A stretch of DNA of 64,000 nt from Mycobacterium sp. ACS4331 (GCF_001667265.1 NZ_LZHW01000073.1:122919-186918), one strand, 5' to 3'; positions 7,479 to 22,400 are shown, counted from the stretch's first letter. Notes: generated from the sequence alone by a model not told the origin. Translations and numbers: made by a program.

Positions 7479-10400
7479 ATGCAGCTTGAAGATTTGACGT
7501 TGCCGGCCACTCGTGCCCAGCTGGACATCTGGCTGGCTGCGACGGCGGGCCAGTCAGCGGCCTGGCAGATCGGCCTGTTCGTCACCATCGACGGCATGGT
7601 GGACCGCTATGCGCTCGAGTGGGCGATCGGTCGGGCCGTACGAGAAGCCGAGCCGGCACGGGCCACGGTCTTCGAGGTCGACGGCCAGGTGTTCCAGCGG
7701 CCGATGGACTGCTCTGACATCGAACTGGAGTTCCACGACCTCACCGAGACTCCAGATGCAGCGGTGGTGGCCCGGGCCATGGCGGAGTCTGCGCAACGGA
7801 CACCTATGGCGCTGGATGGTCCACTTTTCAAGTTCGTCCTCTTCCAGACCCGTCACGATCAGTTCTGCTTCGTGGGCTGTTGCCACCACCTGGTCTGTGA
7901 CGGGACCGGTGTTGCATTGGTGGGCAACAGAATTGCCTCGCTCTATTCTGCGGTCGTGCTCGGCGCACCCGTTCCGCCCACGCTGTTCGGTTCCCTCTCC
8001 GATCTCGTCGACTGTGAGGCGGCGTATGAGTGTTCCGCCGCCTTCATCGCAGACCGGGATTACTGGAGTGAGAATCTCCCCTCGGGTGAGGATCTGCACA
8101 CGCCGCTGCCTCGGACGATCGACCACTCTGGCTTCCAGTCACCCTCGGCCGCAGTGGAACTGGATCATTCGGTGGTCCGCCGAGTCGATGAGCTGGCCGA
8201 ATCGTGGGATATGCCACGATCATCGCTTGTCACCGCCGCGTGCGGGCTCCTGGCTCATGCGTGGCAGGGCGGTGGTTCAGAGGTGGTGATCGACTTCCCG
8301 GTCACACGGCGCGTCGACGCCGCTCTGAAGACGCTGCCCGGCATGGTTGCGGGAGTCGTGCCTCTGACGCTGAAGGTGTCCCCCTCCTGGTCGGTTTCGG
8401 AATTCTGCCACCACGTCGATCAGCGGATACGGGAAGCCCTGGAGCATCAGAGGTTCCCGGTGCAGGCACTTGAGCGCAGGGTGAATTCCCGTCCGGCGGG
8501 CCAGGTGGCGAATCGATTGAGCGTCAACTTCCTTCCGGCGAAGTACACGCTCGATTTCGGCGGTTCGACGGCGACCGCCACACTGGTCCACGCAGGCGTC
8601 GTCGGCGGCACGGGACTGTTCTTCTCGGGTGCCGGACGGCAGTTGGTCCTCAATGCCGCCGGCTCGGGACATCCGCTTTCGCGGCTTGAGGTCCCGGCCC
8701 TGGCGGAGCGGTTGCAGCGGGTGCTGGATGTGCTGACTTCTGAAGCCTCGCGTTCGCTGTCCTCGGTGGCCATGCTGGACCGAAGCGATGCACTGCGGCT
8801 GTCCGAGATCGGCAACCATTGTGCCCTGTCCCGGCCTGAGGCCACGGAGTCGATCCCGGCGTTGTTCAGGTCGCAGGTGACGCGGCGTCCCGACGCGGTT
8901 GCGGTGCGCTGCGACACCCGGGGCCTGACGTACCGCGAACTGGATGACGCGTCGAACCAGTTGGCGCACTGTCTGATTGATCAGGGGGCCGGACCTGGGC
9001 GCTGCGTGGCACTGTTGCTCGAACGAAGCGCAGAGGCGATCGTGTCGATCCTGGCGGTGCTCAAGACCGGCGCTTCGTACCTGCCGATCGACCCAGTGCT
9101 TCCCCAGGGGCGAATCGGCTTCATGGTCGGTGACTCCGAGCCGGTCGCGGTCGTGAGTGCCGCCGGCCTGAGCGAACGGGTGGCCGGCTACGGGGTGGCG
9201 GTCGTTGACATCGCGGACTCCCGGGTCGGCGACTTCCCACGCGCCGGCCTGCCGGAAGTGGATGCCGATGGTGTCGCGTACATCATCTACACCTCGGGGA
9301 CGACGGGTGTCCCCAAGGGCGTCGCGATCACCCATCGCAACGTCACCCAGTTGATCGGCTGTCTGGACGTCGGTCTGCCTCCCACAGCACAGGTGTGGTC
9401 GCAGTGGCATTCGTACAGTTTCGACATCTCGGGTTGGGAGATCTTCAACTGCCTGCTGCGCGGCGGGCGGTTGGTCATAGTTCCAGAAGAGGTCGCACAT
9501 TCCCCGAACGATCTCCAGGACCTTCTGATCGGCGAGCAGGTGAACGTCCTGGGGTTGACGCCGACGGCCGCCGCCGCGTTGTCCCCCTCGGGGCTGGATT
9601 CGGTTGCGCTGCTGGTCGGTGGTGAACCGTGCTCGGCAGAGGTGGTCGATCGATGGGCGCCGGGCCGCGTGATGATCAACCAGTACGGCCCGACCGAGGC
9701 GACGATGTGGGTCACCGTGAGCTCCCCGCTGGCCGCGGGGTCGGGTGTGCCGCCGGTGGGTTCGCCGTTGCCCGGTGCGGCATTGTTCGTCCTGGATCCG
9801 TGGCTGCGGCCGGTGCCCGACGGCGTGTTGGGCGAGCTGTATGTGGGCGGGCCGAACGTCGGCGTCGGGTACTGGCGCCGAAGCGCTTTGACCGGATCCC
9901 GGTTTGTGGCCTGTCCGTTCGGTTCTGAGGGTCAGCGCATGTATCGAACCGGCGATCTGGTGTCCTGGGACGCCGACGGGCAGTTGCGGTACTTCGGCCG
10001 GGCTGATGAGCAGGTGAAGATCCGCGGATACCGAATCGAATTGGGCGACATCCAAACCGCGCTGACCGACCTCGATGGGGTGGCGCAGGCGGTCGTGGTC
10101 GCGCGGGAGGATCGGCCGGGCGACAAGCGCCTGGTCGGCTATGTCACCGAAAGCAGTCCCGGTGCCGCAGAGCCCGCCGCCGTTCGGGCCGCGCTGATGC
10201 AGCGGCTGCCCAGATACATGGTGCCGGCGGCAGTCGTGGTGCTCGACGCACTGCCGCTGACGGTCAACGGAAAGCTCGACAAGCGGGCGCTGCCGGCGCC
10301 GGAGTACACCGACGTCGACCATCACCGGGCACCCTCCACGCCCACCGAAGAGATCCTGGCCGGCATCTACGCCGAAACCCTTGGCCTGGAGCGGATTGGG

Positions 10401-13400
10401 GTGGACGAATCCTTCTTCGACCTCGGAGGTGACTCGCTGTCGGCCACCCGGGTGGTGGCCGAAGTGAACACGAGTCTCGGTGCCGACCTTGCCGTGCGGT
10501 CCCTGTTCGATGCGCCCACTGTGGCCGAGTTGGCACCGCTCATCGGCGTCGGTTCGGCCGGACGCGTGCCGTTGACGCGGCAGGAGCGCCCGGAACGTAT
10601 CCCGTTGTCCTTCGCCCAGCAGCGCCTGTGGTTCCTGGACCGCTTTGAAGGCGGTGTCGCGACCTACAACATGCCGGCCGCGTTCCGAATCAACGGAGCG
10701 TTGGACGTCGACGCGCTGGGCGCCGCACTCGACGATGTGATCGCTCGTCACGAGTCGTTGCGCACGGTGTTCGTCGAGGTCGATGGGGTTCCATCGCAAC
10801 AGGTTCGCCCGGCGGGGCCGGGACTGTGGCGCCGCCAGGACTCGGTGCAGGAGCCCCTGTCGATTCCCGCCGGGGAAACGGAGTTGACCGACGAACTGAT
10901 GTCCCTGGCGAACCACAGGTTCGATCTCTCGACCGACGTTCCGGTCCGGGCTCAGATCTACGAGGTGGGCCAGAACCGGCATGTGCTGGGAATTGTGGTG
11001 CATCACATCGCCTTCGACGGCTGGTCGCTGGCGACCATGGTGCGTGACGTGGGCATCGCATACGCCTGCCGTAGTGCAGGACGGGCCCCCGACTGGTCAC
11101 CGCTTCCGGTCCAATACGCCGATTACACGTTGTGGCAGCAGGATCGGCTGGGCGATGTCACTGATCCGACCAGTGTGATCGCCCAGCAGTTGGCGTACTG
11201 GCGGCACGAGTTGGCGGATCTGCCTGAGGTGGTGTCACTGCCGACGGACCGCCCGCGTCCGCCGGTGCCGAGCTACCGCGGAGACGCTGTCGAACTCCGG
11301 ATCGAACCTGAGCTGTGGGCCGGGATCAAGGCGGTGGCAGCGGGAAGCCACACGACGGTGTCCATGGTGTTGCAGGCCAGCCTTGCCGTGGCGCTGTACC
11401 GGGAGGGTGCCGGCACCGACGTGGCGCTTGGCGCACCGATCGCCGGGCGGACCGACAAGGCGCTCGACGACCTGGTCGGCTTCTTCGTGAACACCTGGGT
11501 GTTGCGGGTCGGGTTGAACTCTGGACTGACGTTCAGTGAGGTGCTCGATCAGGTACGGCAGAAAGCGTTGGAGGCCTACGCACATCAGGACGTGCCATTC
11601 GAGTTGCTGGTGGAGCAGCTCAATCCTGTTCGTTCGGCGTCACACCATCCCCTGTTCCAAGTCGCCCTGGTGTTTCAGAACAATGCCCTGCCCACGGTCG
11701 CACTCGACGGGATGGAGGTCGAGCAGGAGTCCGTGTTCACGCGCACCGCGAAGTTCGACCTGGATGTCGAAGTCCGGGAGGTGCCTGGCGAAGACCCCAG
11801 CGCGCCGTTGGCCCGCGGAGTGCTGACCTATGCCACGGACCTGTTCGACCGATCCAGCATCGAGCGGTTGGCGGGCCGGTTCGGACGGGTGATCGAAGCG
11901 GTGGTCGCCGACGTGTCGACGGTGGTGGGCGAGGTCGACCTCCTCGACGAGGACGAACGGACACTGCTGCTGCACAGTTGGTCTGGGAGGACAGCCGGGA
12001 CGTCGACGGGACTGGCCGATCAGCTGCTCGCAGATGCGGTGGCGGCCGACCCGGATGCGGTGGCGGTCATCGATGGGGCACGGAGGCTGTCGTACCGCGA
12101 GCTTGACGAGGCGTCCAATCAGCTGGCCAGGCTGCTGATAGCGGCGGGCGTCGGACCCGAGCGTGCCGTGGGTGTGGCGGTGGACCGGTCCGCCGAACTG
12201 GTGACGACGTGGTGGGCCGTCCTGAAGGCGGGCGGGACGTACGTGCCGGTGGATCGGGCGAATCCGGCGGAGCGCATCGCCACGATCCTCGACACGTTGT
12301 CGGCCGTCTGTGTCGTCACCTGCGATATCACCGCGCTGGCTGGGGCAGGGGACCGCCCGGTGATCACACTCGACGGCGTCGATCTGTCCACGTACTCCCA
12401 AGCCCCCGTCACCGATCAGGACCGGCTGATGCCCTTGGGGGTTGACGGGGCCGCCTATGTGATCTTCACGTCCGGGTCCACCGGCGTCCCGAAGGGTGTG
12501 GCGGTCACCCACGCCGGCCTTCTCGGCGTTGCCGGTGCGCTTCGTGACGTGTTCGGCCTCGGTGCCGACGATCGTGTGCTGATGGTGGCCGCGCCGACGT
12601 TCGACGCCTCGGTGTTCGAATGGTTGTGGGCAGTGGCGTCGCGAGCCGCCCTCGTCGTCGCGCCGCGTGACTGCTACGCCGGTGATGCGTTGACCGAGGT
12701 GGTGCAGCGCGGAGAGTGCAGCGCGGCGCTGATCACGCCGACCGTGCTCGCCACCGTCGACCGAACCCGGTTCGACGGGGTGAGGACCCTGGTCACCGGT
12801 GGGGAGGCCTGCCCGCCGGAGTTGGTGGCCGCGTGGGCGCCCGGCCGGTCGATGTTCAACGCGTACGGCCCCACCGAGGCCTCCATCTGGGCGACGTGGA
12901 GTGGGCTGGCGACGGGACAGCCGGTGCGGATCGGTGTTCCGATCGCGGGGACCCGCGCATTCGTGCTCGATGCCCGCCTGCACCCGGCGCCCGTCGGGGT
13001 GGTGGGTGAGCTGTACCTCGCAGGACAGGTGTTGGCGCGCGGCTATGTGGGTCGGGCAGATCTGACCGCAGACCGCTTCGTCGCGAACCCCTTCGGGGAT
13101 GTTCCGGGCGAACGGATGTATCGCACCGGCGACCTCGTGCGGTGGACTCCGCAGGGGAGTCTGGAGTACCTCGGCCGGGCCGATGCGCAGGTCAAACTGC
13201 GTGGACAACGTCTGGAGCTCGGAGAGATCGAGAATGCTCTGCTGGCCTGTCCACACGTCAGCCAGGCGGCGGCCGCGGTACACCGCGGCGAGATGGGCAT
13301 AGACCACCTGGTCGGCTATGTCACCCTCGGGCAGACCGCAGATGCCCAGGGCGAGGTCGAGGTCGTCGGTCAATGGCAGCACATCTACGACCAGCTCTAC

Positions 13401-16400
13401 GACGTGGAGCTCGAAACTCCGGATTTCGGAAGCGATTTCCGCGGCTGGAACAGCAGCTACACCGGTGATCCGATCCCGCTCGAACAGATGCGGGAGTGGC
13501 GTGCGGCCACAGTGGGCCGCATCCTGGAGCTTCGGCCGAAGCGCGTACTGGAGATCGGCGTGGGATCCGGTCTGGTGCTCTCCCAGGTGGCACCGGAATG
13601 TGACATCTACTGGGGCACTGACCTTTCCGCATCGACCATTGCCAAGCTGTCTTCGGTGGTCACCAGCGAACCCTGGGGAGAGCGGGTTCGACTGCTGGCC
13701 AAGCCGGCGCACGTCGTCGAAGGGCTGCCACTCGCTCACTTCGACACCATCATCGTCAACTCGGTGATCCAGTACTTCCCGAGCGCGGAGTACCTGGCCG
13801 AGGTCATCGAGCATGCGCTGGAACTGCTGGAACCGGGAGGCCGGCTCTTTCTCGGCGACGTGCGCAACCATGACCTGCAGGGGGCGTTTCAAACCGGTGT
13901 CGCCCTTGCCCGAAGCGGCACCGGCGCCGACACCTCCGAGATGTGCCAACGTGTCCAGCGCGCGATCCTCGGCGAACAGGAACTGCTGCTTTCCCCAGAG
14001 TTCTTCACCACCTTGGCCGCCGAGCAGCCGTCCGTGGCAGCGGTCGACATCCAGGTCAAGCGCGGCACGGCCGACAACGAGCTGACGCGTTACCGCTACG
14101 ACGTCGTCCTCCACAAGACGCCGGTGAACGTGTCTTCGGTGGCCAACGCACCCACGTGGTGGTGGGCCGACTGTGCCGATCTGAACGGTCTGCGCAGCGA
14201 GCTGCTTTCACAACGTCCAGCGATGGTTCGGGTCAGCGGGATACCTCGTGACGGGGTGATGTCCGATGTGATCATCGAGAGGGCGCTGGCCGCGGGCCTG
14301 CCGCTCAACACCGCCGTCGCCCAGGCGGACGACATCGCAGCGTCCGGGGAGGTCGTAACGCCGGAGCGCCTGTACGAACTCGGCGAGTCGATCGGCTACC
14401 GGGCGGCAGTCACCTGGGGTGCGGAACCCGGGACCCTGGACGCGGTGTTCGACGCCGTGGTCGGCGGCGGGCGCACCCCCGCGTTGACCGACATCTTCCT
14501 GCCGCCGAGGGGGACCCGTCAGCGCGGTGGTTATGCGAACGACCCCCAGACGAACACCAAGGTCAGCGCGGTCAGGCAGTGGCTCGCGGAGCGGTTGCCC
14601 GAGTACATGGTGCCGAGCCAGATCGTGGTGCTCGAGGAGTTCCCCCTGACGTCCTCGGGCAAGGTCGACCGCAGGGGCCTGCCCGCCCCGATGTTCGCCG
14701 CGGGTGCGCTGCGCGCCCCGCAGACGCCCACCGAGAAGACGGTTGCTGAGGTGTTCACCGAGGTGCTCGGCCTCGGTCGGGTCGGCCTCGACGATGACTT
14801 CTTCGTTCTGGGCGGCGATTCGTTGATCGCCATCCGGGTGTGCGCTCGCCTCGAATCGGCGTTGGGGCTCCAGGTTCCGGTTCGGGCGGTGTTTGATGCG
14901 CCGAGTGTGGGTGGTTTGGCGGGGTATTTGGATGGTGTTGGGGGTGGGGCGGTTCGTCCGGCGTTGACGGTGCGGTCGCGGCCGGCGGTGGTGCCGTTGT
15001 CTTTTGCTCAGCAGCGGTTGTGGTTTTTGGAGCAGTTGCAGGGTCCGTCGCCGATTTACAACATGGCGGTGGCGTTGCGTCTTGTTGGTGGGTTGGATGT
15101 TGAGGCGCTGGGTCGGGCGTTGGTGGATGTGGTGTCTCGGCAGGAGAGTCTGCGGACGTTGTTCGTGGCTGTTGATGGGGTGGGTGCCCAGGTGGTGGTG
15201 CCTGTCGAGGAGGTTGATTTCGGTTGGCGGGTGGTTGATGGGACCGGCTGGTCGGGGGATCGGTTGGCGGAGGCTGTTGGTGCGGTTGCGGGTCATGCTT
15301 TTGATCTGACGTCGGAGATTCCGTTGCGGGCGGAGTTGTTCCGGGTTGGCCGGGATGAGCATGTGTTGGTGGCGGTGGTGCACCATATCGCTGCTGATGG
15401 TTGGTCGGTGGCGCCGTTGGTGGCGGATCTGGGTGTGGCTTATGCCAGTCGTTGTGGTGGGCGGGCGCCGGAGTGGGCGCCGTTGCCGGTGCAGTATGCC
15501 GATTACACGTTGTGGCAGCAGGATTGGTTGGGTTCGGTCACTGATCCGGGCAGTGTGATTTCTGCGCAGCTTGCGTATTGGGAGCAGGAGTTGGCGGGGC
15601 TGCCTGAGCGGTTGGAGTTGCCGACGGATCGGCCGTATCCGGCTGTGGCTGATTATCGCGGGGCCAGTGTGGTGATGGATTGGCCGGTGGAGTTGCAGCG
15701 GCAGGTTGCTCGGGTGGCTCGTGAGCACAACGTGACCAGTTTCATGGTGGTGCAGGCTGGTTTGGCGGTGTTGTTGGCGGAGTTGGGTGCCAGCAGTGAT
15801 GTGGCGGTGGGTGTGGCGACCGCTGGGCGTGGTGATTCGGCGCTGGATGAGTTGGTGGGTTTCTTCGTCAACACGTTGGTGCTGCGGGTGGATGTGGCTG
15901 GTGATCCGACTGTGGCCGAGTTGTTGGAGCAGGTGCGGGCTCGCAGTTTGGGGGCGTTTGAGCATCAGGATGTGCCGTTTGAGGTTTTGGTGGAGCGGCT
16001 CAATCCGACGCGGTCGTTGACTCATCATCCGCTTGTGCAGGTCATGGTGACGTGGCAGAACCTGCCGTGGAACAGCAGTGGGCCGGTGGCCGGGTTGACG
16101 TTGGGTGATGTGCGGGTCAGTCCGATGGAACTCGAAACGTGTTCGGCGCGGATGGATCTGGTGTTCTCGTTGGCTGAGCGCAGCACTGAGGCGGGTGAAC
16201 CGGCGGGTATTGCGGGTCTGGTGGAGTTCCGCACGGATGTCTTTGATGCGGCCAGTGTTGAGCTGCTGGTCGAGCGGTTGCAGCGGGTGCTGGTGGAGAT
16301 GGTGGCCGATACGGCTGCCCGGGTGTCGTCGGTGGAGATGCTCGGTGGTGCTGAGCGGGCGCAGCTGGCGGGTTTGGGGCAGTGGTCGGTGCTGGCCGAG

Positions 16401-19400
16401 CAGGTGGGCGCGGCCTCGATTCCGGAGTTGTTCGCGGTGCAGGTGGATCGGTCGCCGGAGGCGGTGGCGGTTCGGTTCGAGGGTCGGTCGTGGACGTATC
16501 GGGATGTGGATGAGGCCTCGAATCGGCTGGCTCATCTGCTTGTCGGTGTGGGTGCGGGGCCGGGCGAGTGTGTGGCGTTGTTGTTGAATCGATCTGCTGA
16601 GGCGATCGTGTCGATCCTGGCTGTGCTCAAGTCTGGTGCGGCGTATCTGCCGATTGACCCGGCTGTGCCTGATGAGCGCATTGAGTTCATGCTCGCCGAC
16701 GCGGCTCCGGTGGTGGTGCTCACCTCTGCTCGAGTGGGTCAGCGGTTGCGGGGATCTGTTGTGCCGGTGCTGGATGTGGCTGATCCTCGTGTCGAGGCGC
16801 AGCCGGTGACGGGGTTGGTGGGTCCGGCTGCTGAGGATGTCGCGCACATCATTTACACGTCGGGGACCACGGGGGTGCCCAAGGGGGTCGCGGTCACCCA
16901 TCAGAACGTGACGCGGCTCTTCGATGGTGTGGATCTCGGCGTGGCGATGGGTGCTGAGCAGGTGTGGGCGCAGTGTTCGTCGTTGGCTTTCGACTATTCG
17001 GTGTGGGAGATCTGGGGTGCGCTGCTGCATGGCGGCCGTCTGGTGGTGGTGCCCGAGGAGGTGACGCGTTCGCCGCAGGACCTGCAGGCCCTCGTCGTCG
17101 GTGAACAGGTCACGGTGTTGAGTCAGACCCCGTCGGCGGTGGGGATGTTGTCGGCATCGGAGTTGGCGTCGACGTCGCTGATGGTCGCCGCCGAGCCGTG
17201 CCCTGCGCAGGTGGTGGATCGGTGGGCGCCGGGACGGGTGATGGTCAACGGTTACGGCCCCACGGAGACGACGGTGTATGCCACCGTCAGTGCGCCGTTG
17301 CAGGCGGGGTGCCTCGAGGTGCCGATCGGCCTGCCGGTGCCGGGTGCGGCACTGTTCGTGTTGGACCGGTGGTTGCGGCCGGTGCCCCGGGGCGTGGTGG
17401 GTGAGTTGTATGTGGCCGGTCGCGGTGTCGGGGTGGGGTATGTGCGTCGGGCCGGGTTGACCGCGTCGCGGTTTGTGGCGTGTCCGTTCGGCGCCCCTGG
17501 AGCGCGGATGTATCGCACTGGGGATCTGGTGTCGTGGGGCTCAGACGGTCAGCTGCGCTACAGCGGTCGCGCTGATGAGCAGGTCAAGATTCGCGGGTAC
17601 CGCATCGAACTGGGTGAAGTCCAAGCGGCGCTGGCTGAACTCGACGGTGTTCGGCAGGCCGTCGTGATCGCCCGCGAAGACCGACCCGCAGACAAGCGTC
17701 TGGTCGGATACCTCACCGAGACAGTCTCGGGTGCAGTCGATCCCACTGAGGCCCGGCTCCAGCTTGGCCGTCGTCTCCCGTCCTACATGGTGCCCGCGGC
17801 GGTGATGGTGCTCGACGCGCTGCCGTTGACCGTCAACGGCAAACTCGACACGCGGGCACTGCCGGCACCGGACTACACCGACACCGACAGCTACCGAGCC
17901 CCGTCGAACACCATCGAAGAGATCCTGGCCGGGATCTACGCCGAGGTGCTCGGCCTCAACCAGGTCGGAGTCGACGACTCCTTCTTCGACCTCGGCGGCG
18001 ACTCCCTCTCCGCCATGCGACTGATCACCGCCATCAACACCACACTCGGTGCAGACCTTTCAGTGCGCACCCTCTTCGACGCCCCTGCCATCGCACATCT
18101 GGCTCCGCACATCAGTACGGGTGCGGGTGAGCGGGTGCCGCTGGTCCCCATGGACCGACCAGAGGCCATCCCACTGTCCTACGCCCAGCAGCGTCTCTGG
18201 TTCCTGAACCGGTTCGAGGGCGGCGTGGCCACGTACAACATGCCGATCGCGTTCCGGATCAGCGGGGCGCTGGACGTCTCGGCATTGGATGCGGCCCTCG
18301 ATGACGTGATCACCCGACATGAGTCACTGCGCACGGTGTTCCCCGACGTCGACGGTGTGGCGATGCAGAAGGTGCTGCCGGCCCAGCCGGGGATGTGGCG
18401 ACGTGGCCAGGCGACGGTGGTGCCGATCGACGAGGACCGCGTCGAGGCCGAGCTGGTGGCGTTGGCGGGACACCGGTTCGATCTGGCGACGGAGGTTCCG
18501 GTCCGGGCGCAGCTTTTCGAGGTCGGCCCGGAGCAGTACGTGCTCGGCATCCTGTTCCACCACATCGCTTTCGACGGGTGGTCGATGGCGCCGATGGTCA
18601 GAGATGTGGCGGTGGCCTACGGGGCCCGCAGTCAGGGCCGGGCTCCGGAGTGGGCGCCGTTGCCGGTGCAGTATGTGGATTACACGCTGTGGCAACGCGA
18701 ACACCTCGGCGATCTGGAGGACAGCAGAAGCCGGATCGCCGAACAGGTGGCCTACTGGGAGAAGAATCTGGCCGGACTGCCGGAGGTGGCCTCTCTGCCC
18801 ACCGATCGGGTTCGACCGCCGGTGCCCAGTTACCAGGGCGACGGCGTGGACGTTCGGATCGACCCGCAGACCTGGGCGGGGGTCAAGGCGCTGGCCGCGG
18901 AGCACAACGCGACCTTCTCGATGGTGCTGCAGGCCGTGGCCGCGGTGTGGATGCACCGGGTCGGCGTCGGCCAGGACATCGCACTGGGCACCCCGATCGC
19001 CGGACGGATGGACGCCGCGCTCGACGACCTGGTCGGGTTCTTCGTCAACACCTGGGTGCTGCGGGTGGAGGTGAACTCGCAACAGCGCTTCAGCGACGTC
19101 CTCGAACAGGTGCGGCACAAGGCCTTGGACGCCTACGCCAACCAGGATGTGCCGTTCGAGCTGTTGGTGGAACGGCTCAACCCGACCCGATCGACGTCAC
19201 ATCATCCGCTGTTCCAGGTCGCGATGGTGTTCCAGAACAACGTACTTCCCGAAGTGACCCTCGATGAGGCCAGTATCGAACCGGTCTCGCTGGTCACCCG
19301 CACCGCCAAGTTCGACCTGGACTTCGACCTGCGGGAGGTCCCGAGCGGGGAGTCGGGTGCGCCGATGTGTGCCGGTGTGTTGACCTATGCCACGGATCTG

Positions 19401-22400
19401 TTCGATCGGTCGACCGTTGAACGGCTGGTGGGTTGGTTCGACCAGGTCGTTGAGGCTGTGGTGACCGATTCGTCGGTGGTCATCGGGGACGTGGAACTGC
19501 TGGACCAGAGCGAGCGAGGGCTGCTGACACAGTGGTCCGGCGTTGACGTCGCGGCGCCAGTGGGACTGGGAACGGAGCTGTTGGCGGCGGCGGTGGCTGC
19601 CGATCCGGACGCGGTTGCTGTCGTCGACGGGGTGCGGCAGTGGTCGTATCGAGAACTGGATGAGGTCTCAAATCGGTTGGCGCGAGCACTGATTGATGCG
19701 GGAGTGGGTCCGGAGCGCGCCGTGGGCGTGGCGATGGATCGTTCTGCGGAGCTGGTGTTGGCATGGTGGGCGGTGCTCAAGGCCGGCGGCGTGTACGTGC
19801 CGGTGGATCGTGCTCATCCCCCGGCGCGGATCGCCACCGTGCTGGACGCCGTCGAGGCCGTGTGTGTGTTGGCTCGTGGTGCCGAGGACGTCGCGGGCGC
19901 CGGTCAGAGACTGGTGCTGCGGGTCGATGAGTTGGACCTGTCCGGGCCCGGCACGGAGCCGATCACCGATGGTGAGCGGTCGGCGCCGCTGAGTGTGGCC
20001 GATGCGGCCTACGTGATCTTCACGTCGGGTTCGACGGGGGTGCCCAAGGGGGTGGCGGTCAGCCACGCCGGCCTGCTCGGCGTCGCTGCCGCGCAGCGTG
20101 CTGTCTTCGATGTGGGCCCGCAGTCGCGCACGCTGCTGGTGGCAGCGCCCACGTTCGACGCATCGGTCTTCGAGATCGTCATGGCGGTCGGTTCCGCGGC
20201 AGCCTTGGTCGTGGCCGCGCCGGACGCGTATGCCGGTGAGGCGCTGACCGGCCTGGTGCGGGATCAGCGCGTGGATGCCGCCGTGCTGACCCCGACCGTG
20301 TTGGCGACGCTGGATCGGACGCTCCTGCAGGGCCGGCTTTCGACGCTGATCACCGCCGGCGAGGCCTGCCCGGCCGAGTTGGTGGCCGCATGGTCTCCGG
20401 GGCGGCGGATGTACAACGCCTACGGCCCCACTGAATCCACCATCTGGGCCACCTGCACAGCACCCCACTCGGCAGGACAGTCTGTGGGAATCGGCGCCCC
20501 GATCGCGGGGGTGGGGGCGCTCGTGCTCGACGGGCGCCTCAATCCGGCTCCGGTCGGAGTCGTGGGCGAGCTCTACCTCACCGGGCCGGCACTGGCCCGT
20601 GGCTATGTGGGACGCCCCGAGTTGACCGCGGATCGGTTCGTGGCCAACCCCTTCGGCGATCCCGGAACCCGGATGTATCGCACTGGAGACCTGGCGCGGT
20701 GGACATCCGGCGGCACCCTGGAGTATCGGGGTCGTGCTGACGCCCAGATCAAGCTGCGCGGACAGCGCATCGAGTTGGGGGAGATCGAGAACACCCTGCT
20801 GGCCTGCCCGCAGGTGTCACGGGCTGCGGCCGCCGTCCACCACGCCGACACCGCCGATCACCTGATCGCCTACGTCGACTTGGCTCGCACCAGCACTGCC
20901 GACCACGATGCCGAGGTCGTCGATCAGTGGCAGAGCATGTACGACGAGCTCTACGACGCAGACGTCGAGGCGGCCGAGTTCGGCAATGACTTCCGTGGCT
21001 GGAACAGCAGCTACACCGGCGAGTCGATTCCGCTGGCCGAGATGCAGGAATGGCGTGCAGCCACGGTGGCGCGGATCCTCGCGCTCCGGCCGCGACGCAT
21101 GCTGGAGATCGGTGTCGGATCGGGCCTGATGATGTCCCAGGTCGCCCCGCACTGCGAACGCTATGTCGGCACCGACATGTCGCCCGTGGCGATCGGCACC
21201 CTGGCCCGGTCGCTGGAGCGACTCCAGATCCCCTGGCGTGACCGGGTTCAGTTGCAGGCACAGCCGGCGCACATCACCGACGGTCTGCCGCCGCGATACT
21301 TCGACACGATCGTCCTCAACTCGGTCGTCCAGTATTTCCCGAACGCCGACTATCTCGCCGACGTGATCGACCGTGCATCGCAGTTGCTGGCCCCCGGTGG
21401 CACCCTCTTCATCGGGGATGTGCGAAACCAGAGTCTGCAGCACGCGTTCCAAACAGGTGTCGCCCTGGCCCGGACGACGAGCACCGACGGCGACGACATC
21501 CGACAGCGAGCCCAACGGGCCGTGCTCGGGGAGCCGGAACTGCTCTTGGCCCCCGAGTTCTTCACCACCTGGGCGGCCGAGCATCCCTCGGTGGCCGGCG
21601 TCGACGTCCAGGTCAAACGCGGCCACGCCGACAACGAACTCACCCGGTACCGCTACGACGTCGTCATCCACACCAACCCCACCGCAGTGCGGTCATTGGC
21701 CGACACACCCCGGTGGGCGTGGACGGACTGTGCGGGTCTGAGCGGGCTGTACGCCGAGCTGACCGAGCAGCATCCCGAGGTGGTCCGCGTCATCGCGATC
21801 CCACGCACGGGGGTGATCGCGGATGCCGGTGTCGAGCAGGCATTGTCCGACGGGTTGTCCCTCGACGACGCGCTTGCGCAGTCAGCCGTCGTCAGCAGTG
21901 CCGACACCGCGACACCCGAGCAGCTTCACCTCCTCGGCGAGAGCGCCGGCTACCGGGTGGCGGTCTCGTGGGGGTCCGTCCCAGGCACCGTCGACGCCCT
22001 CTTCATCGCGAACACGTCGTCGCCGGGTACACCGCTGAGCGACACCTATCTGCCGCCGCGGCCCGCTCAGCATCGCAGCGCATACGCCAACGATCCCGAC
22101 ACCAACACCAAGGTCAACGCGGTACGCCAGTGGGTGAGCGAACGACTGCCCGAATACATGGTGCCCTCACAGATCATCGTGCTCGGTGAGTTTCCGCTGA
22201 CCACCTCGGGCAAGATCGACCGTAAAGCCCTGCCGGCACCGGTGTTCGCCGCCAGTCCGTTCCGCGCACCGCAGACTCCGGTCGAGAAGACCGTCACCGA
22301 TGTCTTCGCCGCGGTGCTCGGGCTGGACCAGGTCGGCCTGGACGACGACTTCTTCGCCCTGGGCGGAGACTCGCTGACCGCCACCCGAGTCAGTGCGCGA

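Noticed and set aside
8277..17030. Very long minus-strand open frames (such as 8277-11006 of 909 codons, 11640-14114, 14208-17030) opposite the synthetases
   Set aside because: They are antisense shadows of strongly supported NRPS domains in GC-rich DNA. Their translations are Arg/His/Gly/Gln-rich and low in domain-like patterns, with no ribosome-binding sites.
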